NCBI GenBank assembly: GCA_023266355.1
Contig: JAHFQM010000001.1
Span: 642,115-706,114, forward strand
Direction: 5' to 3'
Source of the DNA: Aquabacterium sp.
Lineage (GTDB): Bacteria > Pseudomonadota > Gammaproteobacteria > Burkholderiales > Burkholderiaceae_C
Length of the DNA stretch: 64,000 nt
Shown: in pieces, positions 18,038-25,240 of the stretch
Position numbering within the stretch: position 1 is the first letter of the stretch
Layout of the letters: each line of letters starts with the position of its first letter
Made by a program: the position numbers and the translations under genes
The notes under the pieces: model-generated
Told to the model about the DNA's origin: nothing
Databases searched by the model: none
What the model saw: the letters and a program-made list of their open reading frames with translations, nothing else

Positions 18038-18532
18038 TTATGCAGAACCCTTGGGCAGCAGTCGCAGGCAGCGGCGCAGGTTCTCGGCTCGGGTTACCAG
18101 TTCCATGCGCGTGTTTCCCGATGGGCGCCCCGTGTCGGTATCGACAGCCACCAAGGGCTGAGAGACAGACTGGATGCGCCACCACTGCCCAGGTGGCAAG
18201 TCTGACCCGCTCGCCACACCAAGAACCTTTACCCGCTTTCCGATGTTGTCGGGGTGTGCGCCTCCGCACAGCTCCGCAATCACCCCCGGCTTCAGGCGCG
18301 GTTGTGAGCGTATCGATATGACATTGCGCGGCAAACGTCCCCGTCGCTTGGTGACTGGCACCGATGGCCGCTCGTCTTCAAACATGGCTATGACGTTCAC
18401 CGCGAGTCGCCGCCTAGAGGGAGGTGGGGGCTCCTGTTCTGCTGGGGTGTCCAGAGGCGGCAAAACGATGAACGGAAAACCGTTCGGCGGCGTTATTGCA
18501 GTTATGTGCCTTGCGTCTGTTGCGCTTGCCAT
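18038..18532 (-). CDS. Element protein of unknown function, 164 residues
   Basis: Starts at ATG 18532 (MASATDARHITAITPPNGF). The middle is Pro/Arg-rich and basic. The C-terminal 70 residues (GKRVKVLGVASGSDLPPGQW, then WRIQSVSQPLVAVDTDTG) read like a small beta-barrel (SH3/KOW-like), though this is weak. The same frame is open to 18808, but that part crosses a terminator and several hairpins and is unlikely to be translated. No function assigned. Confidence 0.5.
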   Translation of the reverse strand: MASATDARHITAITPPNGFPFIVLPPLDTPAEQEPPPPSRRRLAVNVIAMFEDERPSVPVTKRRGRLPRNVISIRSQPRLKPGVIAELCGGAHPDNIGKRVKVLGVASGSDLPPGQWWRIQSVSQPLVAVDTDTGRPSGNTRMELVTRAENLRRCLRLLPKGSA

Positions 18533-18559
18533 GGTGGCTCCTTGTTTGCGGTATCGAAC

Positions 18560-18709
18560 CCGCCAACCTCCCCGCCAAGAGAGGGTGGCAGACCGTGCAG
18601 GGTTGGCGGACCGGAACAAGGAACCGGCACACCCTCGCGGGTGTCCCCACACGGCCCGCCATAAACAGAGCCATGCGCGCAACTTGCCGCGTGTGCAGCA
18701 AAACACACG
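18560..18709 (-). other. Hairpin-rich untranslated leader or small RNA candidate
   Basis: Between a terminator and the 164-residue gene lie three inverted repeats: CCGCCAACC / GGTTGGCGG (18560-18568 and 18601-18609), ACACCC / GGGTGT (18629-18644), and CGTGTG / CACACG (18690-18709). Nothing matches a riboswitch class I know. A structured 5' leader or small RNA read leftward is possible. Confidence 0.35.
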
Positions 18710-18714
18710 GACAT

Positions 18715-18749
18715 GAAAAAACCGCGTCCAAAACGCAATGGGCGCGGTT
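18715..18749 (-). terminator. Rho-independent terminator after the 192-residue gene
   Basis: The 10-bp stem AACCGCGTCC / GGGCGCGGTT has one wobble and a 10-nt loop. On the minus strand it is followed by six or more T. It lies 61 bp beyond the stop at 18810. Confidence 0.75.
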
Positions 18750-18809
18750 GCTGCGCCTTGTTTCCAGGCCGCCAAGCCCGGCCCCCTGATGCAACAGGGG
18801 TGAGACACA

Positions 18810-19388
18810 TTAAGCAGCTAAGGCTTGCGCGTCAAGTGGTCCGTCTTCCAAGCGCCAGATGCGGCAATGCTCAGCGTCCACTTTGCGAATGGTGAACCTG
18901 GCGTGTGGGTTGTCTTTCCGGTAGCCGTACTGCGCATGAGAGAGGGCGTCACGGGCCTCAAGGTGAAACTTCACGCTGTCGCCCGGCTTCATGCGGGCAA
19001 AGAGGGCAGTCCAAACGCCGCCCTTGCCCGGTGTGTTTTCGACGATGGGGACGCCCGCCTCAATGACCAGACTTTCGAAGTCAATCACCACCGGGGGCTT
19101 GCGTGTTGCCTTGCGAGCAGCGGCCATCGATTGCGCAAACGGCTTGGGTACACCTGTGCGCGAGTATTTGAGTCGGAACACAAGGACGCTATCTGCGTTC
19201 AGCTCACGCACCAGGTGCCCGCTGGCAACGGCTGCTATGAGGGCGTCTTCCACTGCGACAGGGTCAATGTCGAATTTCGCGGACACATCGTGTCGCGTCA
19301 GCTCCTCGCTGGGGTTCGCTTCAAGAAAGTCTATGACCCGCCACGCTATGGAGCCGGGCTTTAGCTTTTGCGATGATTTTCTAGACAT
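18810..19388 (-). CDS. Element protein of unknown function with N-terminal winged helix, 192 residues
   Basis: Residues 10-70 (IAWRVIDFLEANPSEELTRH, then VSAKFDIDPVAVEDALIAAV) look like a winged-helix DNA-binding domain. The C-terminal part (GVWTALFARMKPGDSVKFHL, then RDALSHAQYGYRKDNPHARF) resembles phage and mobile-element proteins I cannot name. It is likely its own transcription unit: a 228-bp gap precedes it with no gene seen, and a terminator follows. Confidence 0.55.
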   Translation of the reverse strand: MSRKSSQKLKPGSIAWRVIDFLEANPSEELTRHDVSAKFDIDPVAVEDALIAAVASGHLVRELNADSVLVFRLKYSRTGVPKPFAQSMAAARKATRKPPVVIDFESLVIEAGVPIVENTPGKGGVWTALFARMKPGDSVKFHLEARDALSHAQYGYRKDNPHARFTIRKVDAEHCRIWRLEDGPLDAQALAA

Positions 19389-19616
19389 GAGATACCTACT
19401 TGGATGCCGTGGCGGTGTGTTCGCCGTTGGGACATCCAGCAGGCGGCATCGCGCCGCCGCCTACGGCCCCGGCCCTGCGATGTGGCTCGGGTATAGGCTC
19501 TCCCAATCGGGGGCATCAAGCTTCCCGAGGAAAGCGGCGTTTCCGGGTGTGTGCAAATGCTGCGAGCGCGGGTGTACGCCCGACAAGGGCTCGGGGTTCA
19601 CGCCTACCCGAGGCCG

Positions 19617-20024
19617 TCAGGCGGCGGTTTGATGACCTTCCAGGGCCATGCGCGCAATGAACCCCGAGCGCGTTTCTCCCTTGGCTGAAGCCAGGGTGTC
19701 GAGACGGCGAAGCACCCTGCGGGGCAGGCTGATGTTCACGCGCTCCAGGGTGTCGTCCAGTGCTGCGGGGTCAACCTTCACCACGGCCCAAGCCCAGCCC
19801 TTCCATTCCTTGTGCGCCTTGCGCAAGGCTTCAATGCCGGAGGGCTGAGGGATGTCTTGCCCGGCATCGATAGCAGTTTCAATCCAGGCCACGATGGCTT
19901 CTTCGGCCATGGCCATGGCTTCTTCCAGGGTGTCACCAGCAGAGAAGCACCCGGGCAGGTCGGGAACGACCACGCCGAAAGCTTCGGTGTCGGTTCCGGG
20001 TTCGATGGCGACGGGGTAATACAT
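19617..20024 (-). CDS. hicB: HicB-type antitoxin
   Basis: A 135-residue HicB. The N-terminal RNase-H-like half has the family sequence FGVVVPDLPGCFSAGDTLEE and AEEAIVAWIETAIDAG. The C-terminal half (VNISLPRRVLRRLDTLASAK, then RSGFIARMALEG) is a ribbon-helix-helix that should bind the hic promoter. It lies 12 bp after hicA on the same strand, the usual toxin-first order. It neutralises HicA and represses the pair. Confidence 0.88.
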   Translation of the reverse strand: MYYPVAIEPGTDTEAFGVVVPDLPGCFSAGDTLEEAMAMAEEAIVAWIETAIDAGQDIPQPSGIEALRKAHKEWKGWAWAVVKVDPAALDDTLERVNISLPRRVLRRLDTLASAKGETRSGFIARMALEGHQTAA

Positions 20025-20036
20025 GGTGGGTGCCTC

Positions 20037-20216
20037 TCAGATGCCGGCCTGCTGCCGGATTGCTTTGACCAGCCCCTTACCCAAGTCCTTCTTGGGATGT
20101 GGAACCACGACGATGCCTGGGCGCTGCGGGTGCGTGAAGACATGGTGCGAACCGTTCACGCGTGCCAATTGCCACCCGGCCTTGCGTAGTTCCTTGATGA
20201 GGTCGGCGCTACTCAT
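20037..20216 (-). CDS. hicA: HicA-type mRNA interferase toxin
   Basis: I start this at ATG 20216 (MSSADLIKELRKAGWQLARV), giving 59 residues, the normal HicA length. An upstream ATG at 20231 adds five codons and would overlap the operator repeats. The double-stranded-RNA-binding-like fold carries the catalytic His in GSHHVFTHPQRPG. HicA cleaves mRNA and tmRNA when HicB is lost. In this element the pair probably favours maintenance. Confidence 0.87.
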   Translation of the reverse strand: MSSADLIKELRKAGWQLARVNGSHHVFTHPQRPGIVVVPHPKKDLGKGLVKAIRQQAGI

Positions 20217-20217
20217 T

Positions 20218-20250
20218 TGTGTATGGTACACATGATGTGTATGGTGTGTA
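20218..20250 (-). promoter_or_regulatory. hicAB operator/promoter candidate
   Basis: Two direct copies of TGTGTATGGTRYRYA (20218-20232 and 20236-20250) sit immediately before hicA. The first reads TGTGTATGGTACACA, nearly self-complementary. They are an obvious target for the HicB ribbon-helix-helix domain. Confidence 0.5.
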
Positions 20251-20255
20251 AATAG

Positions 20256-21659
20256 TTAAGGGGCGGAAACGATGCGAAGTTTCCCCGGCTCGGCCTGTGC
20301 ATCGAACTGCACCCCGGCCAGCCCCAGCACATGGGCTTCAATCTGAGCCAGGAAGGGACGCAGGGCATCCACGCTGCGGGGGCGGTAGCCCTCGGCCGTG
20401 GCGCTGGGCTTGTGGCCCATGACCTGAGCAATCGCGCCAGCAGGCGCCCCCGCGGCCTCGCCCAGCAGGGAGAACGAGCGGCGCAGGCCGTGCAGCGTCA
20501 GGCCGTCAATCCCGGCACTTTGCAGGGCCTTGGCGTGGTTGCTGCGCGGGTCTGACATGCGGCCAGTGGTGCCCACAGTGGCCACGGCGCCCAGTGGCGC
20601 GGCCTTGCCGGCCTTGGTGTTGTCGCGCTCCCGACGCTTGATGTTGGCGGTGTCGGTCTTGAGTGTGCGTGTGCTGGCGAACACCCATTCGCTGTGGCGG
20701 GGCAGGGTGGCCAGCAATTGGGCAAGGTAGGGCGTCAGGGGGATGGTGCGGGTGTCCTCCACCTTGTCGGCAATGGTCAGTTTGCGCCATTGAAAGTCCA
20801 CGTCTTGCCACTTGAGCCCGGCTATTTCTTCACGGCGAGCCCCTGTCAGCAATAGAGTGCGCAGGTACACGGATGCGGTTCGGTTGCTCAGTTGCTCCAC
20901 CCCGGCCCACCAGCCAGCCACCTGTGCCGCTTCCAGTGCATCGGTGCGGCGCTTCATGCTGGGCAGGGCTTCGAGCAAGGCAGGGGCGCGGCCTGCTTCC
21001 TTGTCAACCAGCCCTCGGTACTTGGGCTTGGTGGCGCACCAGCGCAAGAAACCCCGAAACATCATCAGTGCGCGGGCGGCTTGGTGTTTGCTCGTCTTGG
21101 CTTCTTGGTCTTGCCACTCCTTGAGAGTGTCCTCAGTGACATCGACCAAGCGCAAGGCCATCAGCGGGAACAAGGGGCCGGGCCGGGTGAGGCCTGTGCC
21201 GCGCTTCTTCGGTTCGCCCCCTGCAGCGCTCATGCGTTTGATGTCTTCGAGGTAGCCTGGCTTCCAGGCATCCCGGCGCTTGGGCTTGCCTTCTTCAAGG
21301 TACGTTGGCCAGACATCTGCCACTGTCACCGCCTGCGCCACGGCGGCGGCTTCGCGCTCAGTGTGTTCTGCAATGGCTGCGCGCTTGAGCCCTCTGGGGT
21401 CTTTGCCCTCGTCTATGAGGCGTTGAAGCTCGCGGGCCTTGCTGCGGGCTGCATCGATGCTCCACGCGGCGGGTTTGCCGATGGTGATTCGCACATCGGT
21501 GCCCATGTACGGACCTTGGAAGACAAACGAGGGCTCCCCTTTTGGGGTGGCACGCAGCCCTAGGCCCTGGGTGTGGGCATCCCATAAAAAAGCTTGCTTC
21601 TTGTCTGCCGGGCACTTGAACCCTGCAACCCGTGCCGCCGTGAATGAAACCTTGGCCAT
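20256..21659 (-). CDS. int: Tyrosine-recombinase integrase of the tRNA-Thr element
   Basis: A 467-residue integrase. The N-terminal arm-binding domain begins MAKVSFTAARVAGFKCPADK and includes [18 protein letters not shown], as in P4-type integrases. The catalytic domain has the first Arg in LTGARREEIAGLKW, a Lys in ADKVEDTRTIPLT, HGLRRSF (His-x-x-Arg), MGHKPSA and the nucleophile Tyr in TAEGYRPRSVD. The protein appears intact. It is transcribed leftward from attR and lies nearest to it, the normal arrangement for elements inserted in a tRNA 3' end. Confidence 0.95.
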   Translation of the reverse strand: MAKVSFTAARVAGFKCPADKKQAFLWDAHTQGLGLRATPKGEPSFVFQGPYMGTDVRITIGKPAAWSIDAARSKARELQRLIDEGKDPRGLKRAAIAEHTEREAAAVAQAVTVADVWPTYLEEGKPKRRDAWKPGYLEDIKRMSAAGGEPKKRGTGLTRPGPLFPLMALRLVDVTEDTLKEWQDQEAKTSKHQAARALMMFRGFLRWCATKPKYRGLVDKEAGRAPALLEALPSMKRRTDALEAAQVAGWWAGVEQLSNRTASVYLRTLLLTGARREEIAGLKWQDVDFQWRKLTIADKVEDTRTIPLTPYLAQLLATLPRHSEWVFASTRTLKTDTANIKRRERDNTKAGKAAPLGAVATVGTTGRMSDPRSNHAKALQSAGIDGLTLHGLRRSFSLLGEAAGAPAGAIAQVMGHKPSATAEGYRPRSVDALRPFLAQIEAHVLGLAGVQFDAQAEPGKLRIVSAP

Positions 21660-21681
21660 GCCTTGCCCTGCCTTGCATCGT

Positions 21682-21719
21682 CACTTACATCGGCCCAGGA
21701 TGTAAGGGCGGATGTAAGT
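21682..21719 (+). repeat. Right candidate integrase arm-type sites
   Basis: A tandem GATGTAAGG / GGATGTAAGT block (21699-21719) is nearly identical to the left block at 13928-13948. An inverted copy, ACTTACATC, lies at 21682-21690. All are just upstream of int, so binding might also control its promoter. Confidence 0.55.
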
Positions 21720-21837
21720 TCTAAACCTGAAAAATGCCGAATGTCTTTCAACGCTGTTTCGGCAATCCTCCAGCTATAGCTGGGGGAGTAGTCTAGTTTA
21801 TCAACGCAGGCGAACGTGGCCAAATACTGCTTAGTGG

Positions 21838-21887
21838 TCATTCGTAATGAGAAGGTCGAGGGTTCGATTCCTTTCTCCGGCACCAAT
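21838..21887 (+). repeat. attR: right copy of the 50-bp tRNA-Thr direct repeat
   Basis: Identical to 13824-13873. It is a tRNA 3' fragment without the 5' half, so it is not a functional tRNA. It marks the right junction; the host sequence resumes at 21888. Confidence 0.93.
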
Positions 21888-21899
21888 GACATCCCACAC

Positions 21900-21933
21900 A
21901 AAGCCAACCTCGCAAGGGTTGGCTTTGTTGTTT
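21900..21933 (+). terminator. Original tRNA-Thr terminator, displaced by integration
   Basis: Perfect stem AAAGCCAACC / GGTTGGCTTT with a 7-nt loop, then GTTGTTT. In a cell without the element it would lie 13 bp beyond the tRNA-Thr repeat. Confidence 0.8.
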
Positions 21934-22418
21934 CAGGGGCAGCCCACAACGTCTGTGGTGAGGAAGGCGGTCTGGTTGCCTTGCTGGGCCACGGCCGAGG
22001 CGCAACGCAGCGCATGGCCTTCGACGATGTCGCGCTCCTGCGAGCGGCAGCCGGTGGCATTCGCGCACTGGCGGCTGCGCTGGGTGTCGTAGCCCTGGAA
22101 GCGCCAGTTCATGCGGAGCTGGTCCACCGCCCGGGGGGCACCGTCGCTGTCACAGCGACCTTCGGTGACCCAGCTTTCCACCTGGCGCTCGCTGTACGCG
22201 ACATAGAACCCGCCAACCAGGCGCAGGTGCAGACAAAAGGGCGGGCTTTCCGCTGCGCCAACGAATTTCGGTGCCAGCGTCACGCTGTCCACCCGCAACT
22301 CGTCTTTCTGCTGGATGGGGGGCAGGGTGCAGGCGCTGCCCAGCAGGCTCAGGACGAGCATGGTGCCGACAGACGCGATCAGGGTGGGGCGCAAGCGGGG
22401 CAGGTTCATGCCTTGCAT
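21933..22418 (-). CDS. Putative lipoprotein or exported protein of unknown function
   Basis: A 161-residue protein with a hydrophobic N-terminus (LIASVGTMLVLSLLGSAC) ending in a possible lipobox GSAC; the Gly at -3 is atypical. The mature part contains several cysteines (FCLHLRL, EGRCDSDG, RQCANATGCRSQ, LRCASAV, VGCP), consistent with periplasmic disulfides. No family is recognised. The start may be the second ATG at 22409. It is the first chromosomal gene right of the element. Confidence 0.65.
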   Translation of the reverse strand: MQGMNLPRLRPTLIASVGTMLVLSLLGSACTLPPIQQKDELRVDSVTLAPKFVGAAESPPFCLHLRLVGGFYVAYSERQVESWVTEGRCDSDGAPRAVDQLRMNWRFQGYDTQRSRQCANATGCRSQERDIVEGHALRCASAVAQQGNQTAFLTTDVVGCP

Positions 22419-22488
22419 GCTGAGGCAAGGCGGGCGCGGCCATGGCCCGATGTGGGGCGAAGATGCGGCCCAGTTCGCCAGACCTGGC

Positions 22489-23364
22489 TCAAGCCTGGCT
22501 CAAAAACGCATGCACCTGCTGCGCCGCATTGGCCGGGTCTTCCTGCATGAAGCAGTGGCCGCCGGGCACCTCGCGGGTCTCCACGGCGTCGTTGAGCTGG
22601 CGCCAGCGCTGGGCCGCCTCGCCCACGAAGGGGAAGGTGTGCTGGGCGTGCAGCATCAGCACGGGGGTGCGCACGCGGCCCAGCACGGACCACAGCCGGT
22701 CGGGCCCGGAGCTGAAGATTTCGGCTTCGCGGCTGGGCTGGCATTTCAGGCGCACACCGTCGTCGGCATCGGCCAGGGCGTGGGTCACGAAAGCCTGCAT
22801 GGCGTCGTCGGTCCAGCCCTTGTAGGTGCCGCGGCCTGTGAGGGCGGTCAGGGCTTCGGCGCGGCTGGGCCAGTGGTCGCGGCGGGCGCGGGCCTGGCGG
22901 GCCAGCGGCGTGTGGCGGATGACGCCGGTGAGCTCGCCCAGCGACATGCCCATCAGCATGGTCGGGCTGAACAGCACCGGGTCGAGCAGCGCCACCCGTT
23001 CGAACAGGCCACGGTGCTCCCCGGCGATGAGGGCCGTGAGCACGCCGCCAAAGCTGTGCCCGGCCGCCACATGGCGCACGCCCGCGAAGGCCTGGCCTTG
23101 TGCTTTCAGGGCCTCCACGGCCAGGTCGGCGCTGCGGTTCCAGCCCACGAAGCGCTCGCCGTGGTCGCTGTCGCCATGGCCTTGCGCGTCGCTGAGCCAC
23201 AGGTCGAAGTGCGTGCTCAGGTGGCGCAACATGGGCTCATAGACCCGCCCGCAAAAGCCGTTGCCGTGCAGGAAGTGCAGCAGGGGCTTGCCGCTGGGCG
23301 GGGTGTGCCAGCCGCGCAGCGTGAAGCCGTGGCGGGTGGGGTGCTGCCAGGAGATCAGGTCCAT
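22489..23364 (-). CDS. Alpha/beta hydrolase
   Basis: A 291-residue hydrolase. Oxyanion sequence LLHFLHGNGFCGRVYEPML, nucleophile Ser in AAGHSFGGVLTAL, and a catalytic His in PGGHCFMQEDP near the end. I start it at ATG 23364 (MDLISWQHPTRHGFTLRGWH). The longer frame to 23481 would run through the bktB terminator. The substrate is unknown. It follows bktB on the same strand, but the terminator between suggests separate transcription. Confidence 0.82.
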   Translation of the reverse strand: MDLISWQHPTRHGFTLRGWHTPPSGKPLLHFLHGNGFCGRVYEPMLRHLSTHFDLWLSDAQGHGDSDHGERFVGWNRSADLAVEALKAQGQAFAGVRHVAAGHSFGGVLTALIAGEHRGLFERVALLDPVLFSPTMLMGMSLGELTGVIRHTPLARQARARRDHWPSRAEALTALTGRGTYKGWTDDAMQAFVTHALADADDGVRLKCQPSREAEIFSSGPDRLWSVLGRVRTPVLMLHAQHTFPFVGEAAQRWRQLNDAVETREVPGGHCFMQEDPANAAQQVHAFLSQA

Positions 23365-23382
23365 GGGAATGCTGTGGCCATG

Positions 23383-23402
23383 AAAAAGCCCCCGAAGGGG
23401 CT
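23383..23402 (-). terminator. Rho-independent terminator of bktB
   Basis: Stem AGCCCC / GGGGCT with loop CGAA, followed on the minus strand by T5. It lies 36 bp beyond the bktB stop. Confidence 0.8.
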
Positions 23403-23437
23403 GTGGGGGACGCGTGCCCGGTGTGCGCAGGCGCAGG

Positions 23438-24622
23438 TCAGACGCGCTCGATGACCATGGCGATGCCCTGGCCGCCGCCAATGCACATCGTGATCAGGGC
23501 GTAGCGGCCGCCGGTGCGTTGCAGTTCGTAGATGGCCTTGGTCACCAGGATGGCACCGGTGGCGCCGACCGGGTGGCCCAGCGAGATGCCCGAGCCGTTG
23601 GGGTTGGTCTTCTCGTTGGGGAAGCCCATTTCCTTGGACACGGCACAGGCTTGCGCGGCGAAGGCTTCGTTGGCCTCGATCAGGTCGAGGTCAGACACCT
23701 TCAGGCCGGCCTTTTCCAGGGCGAGCTTGGAGGCGGGCACGGGGCCGATGCCCATGAACTCGGGGTCCACGCCGGCGTGGGCGTAGGACACCAGGCGGGC
23801 CAGTGGCTTGAGGCCCAGGGCCTTGGCCTTGTCGGCAGAGGCCATCACCACGGCAGCAGCGCCGTCGTTCAGGGTGGAGGCGTTGCCGGCAGTGACGGTG
23901 CCTTCTTCCTTCTTGAAAGCGGGCTTCATCTTGCCCAGGGCGTCGACCGTGGTGTCGCCCTTGACGCCTTCGTCTGTGTCGAACAGGACCACGCCCTTGC
24001 GGGTCTTGAGCTCGACCGGGACGATCTGTTCCTTGAACAGGCCGGCTTCGATGGCCTTGGCCGCGCGCTGTTGCGATTGCACGGCGTAGGCGTCTTGCTG
24101 CTCGCGGGTGATCTCGTGGCGGTTGGCCACGTTCTCGGCGGTGATGCCCATGTGGATGTGCAGGCGCGGGTCGTGCAGGGCGCCCAGCATGTAGTCCAGC
24201 ATCTTCACGTCGCCCATGCGCGCACCCCAGCGGTTGGAGGTGACGAGGTAGGCGCCGCGGCTCATGGACTCGGCACCGGCGCCGATGGCCACGTCGCAAT
24301 CACCCAGCAGGATGGCTTGGGCGGCCGACACGACGGCTTGCAGGCCCGAACCGCACAGGCGGTTGACGTTGAAGGCGGGGGCTTCCTGGGGCACGCCGGC
24401 GTTCAGGGCGGCCACGCGGCTGATGTAGGCGTCTTGCGGCACGGTCGGGATCACATGGCCCAGCACCACATGGCCGACGTCTTGCGACTTCACGCCAGCG
24501 CGCTCCAGTGCGGTCTTGATGACCAGGGCGCCGAGTTCGGCCGGAGGGGTGTCTTTGAGCGAGCCACCGAAAGAGCCGATGGCGGTGCGGGCGGCGCCCA
24601 CGAAGACGACTTCACGAGTCAT
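23438..24622 (-). CDS. bktB: Beta-ketothiolase / acetyl-CoA acyltransferase (BktB type)
   Basis: A 394-residue thiolase closely resembling Ralstonia/Cupriavidus BktB along its length (start MTREVVFVGAARTAIGSFGG). The nucleophile is Cys90 (NRLCGSGLQA). The other catalytic residues are in ISLGHPVGATGA and MCIGGGQGIA near the C-terminus. BktB condenses acetyl-CoA with acetyl- or propionyl-CoA for short-chain polyhydroxyalkanoate precursors and can act in beta-oxidation. Shine-Dalgarno AAGGA lies about 7 bases before the ATG. The PHB depolymerase at 49211 shows that this cell handles PHB-type polymers. A general AtoB role cannot be excluded. Confidence 0.9.
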   Translation of the reverse strand: MTREVVFVGAARTAIGSFGGSLKDTPPAELGALVIKTALERAGVKSQDVGHVVLGHVIPTVPQDAYISRVAALNAGVPQEAPAFNVNRLCGSGLQAVVSAAQAILLGDCDVAIGAGAESMSRGAYLVTSNRWGARMGDVKMLDYMLGALHDPRLHIHMGITAENVANRHEITREQQDAYAVQSQQRAAKAIEAGLFKEQIVPVELKTRKGVVLFDTDEGVKGDTTVDALGKMKPAFKKEEGTVTAGNASTLNDGAAAVVMASADKAKALGLKPLARLVSYAHAGVDPEFMGIGPVPASKLALEKAGLKVSDLDLIEANEAFAAQACAVSKEMGFPNEKTNPNGSGISLGHPVGATGAILVTKAIYELQRTGGRYALITMCIGGGQGIAMVIERV

Positions 24623-24694
24623 GGTGTGATCCTTCCAGGGGGGTGAAACAGGGGTGAGCCTTGTGCAACAACCTTGTATTGTGATGCAGTCCGT

Positions 24695-25153
24695 TCAGGC
24701 GGGTGTGCCGTGCCCGTGTGCTTGCAGCCTGGCGTGGAACGCTGCGGGCAGCGGCGCGACTTTTTTGCCGCCCTCGGGCGCGTCGCCGACGAACACCACG
24801 CCGGTCTTGCCGCGGGCCACCTCGCGGCCGCTGTCCTTGTCGCGCAGGCGGAAGACGAGGTCGAAGCCGTACTTGTTGAAGTCGCCGGGGACCATGTCGA
24901 TCTGCAGGGTCTCGCCGTAGAAGGCTTCCGACTTGTACTGCGCCATCATGTCGCCCACCACGATGGACAGGCCCTCGATGTCCAGCTCACCGCGGTAGCC
25001 CAGCCAGCGGAAGAAGCGCAGGCGCGCCTCAGACACCAAACTGAGCAACTGCGCGTTGTCCAGGTGCCCGCCTTGGTTGACGTGGCTGATGTAGATGGGG
25101 ATGTCGGTGCTGAACAGGAACTGCGCGGGCAGTTCGAACTGGATGCGGGCCAT
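24695..25153 (-). CDS. Hotdog-fold acyl-CoA thioesterase (4HBT/FadM-like)
   Basis: A 152-residue single-hotdog protein. HVNQGGHLDNAQLLSLVSEA is the 4HBT motif, with Asn where many members have the catalytic Asp. YKSEAFYGETLQIDMVPGDF continues the sheet. These enzymes hydrolyse acyl-CoA thioesters. It lies between bktB and the desaturase in a leftward run of lipid genes and may supply or remove acyl-CoA for these pathways. Confidence 0.82.
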   Translation of the reverse strand: MARIQFELPAQFLFSTDIPIYISHVNQGGHLDNAQLLSLVSEARLRFFRWLGYRGELDIEGLSIVVGDMMAQYKSEAFYGETLQIDMVPGDFNKYGFDLVFRLRDKDSGREVARGKTGVVFVGDAPEGGKKVAPLPAAFHARLQAHGHGTPA

Positions 25154-25240
25154 GGTGGGCGTGCCGGGGGCAGGACTGCTGTGACCCGGTCATGATATGC
25201 GGGTTTCCACCAGCGCCCGGCGCTGTGCCGGGCACCGAAC

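Noticed and set aside
18533..18808. N-terminal extension of the 164-residue element protein
   Set aside because: The extension crosses a terminator and several hairpins and has no conserved look; the ATG at 18532 is a better start.
13874..21837. Prophage
   Set aside because: No capsid, terminase, tail or lysis gene is recognisable in the element.
21838..21884. A second tRNA-Thr gene
   Set aside because: Only the 3' half is present, with no D arm or 5' acceptor strand; it is the attR repeat.
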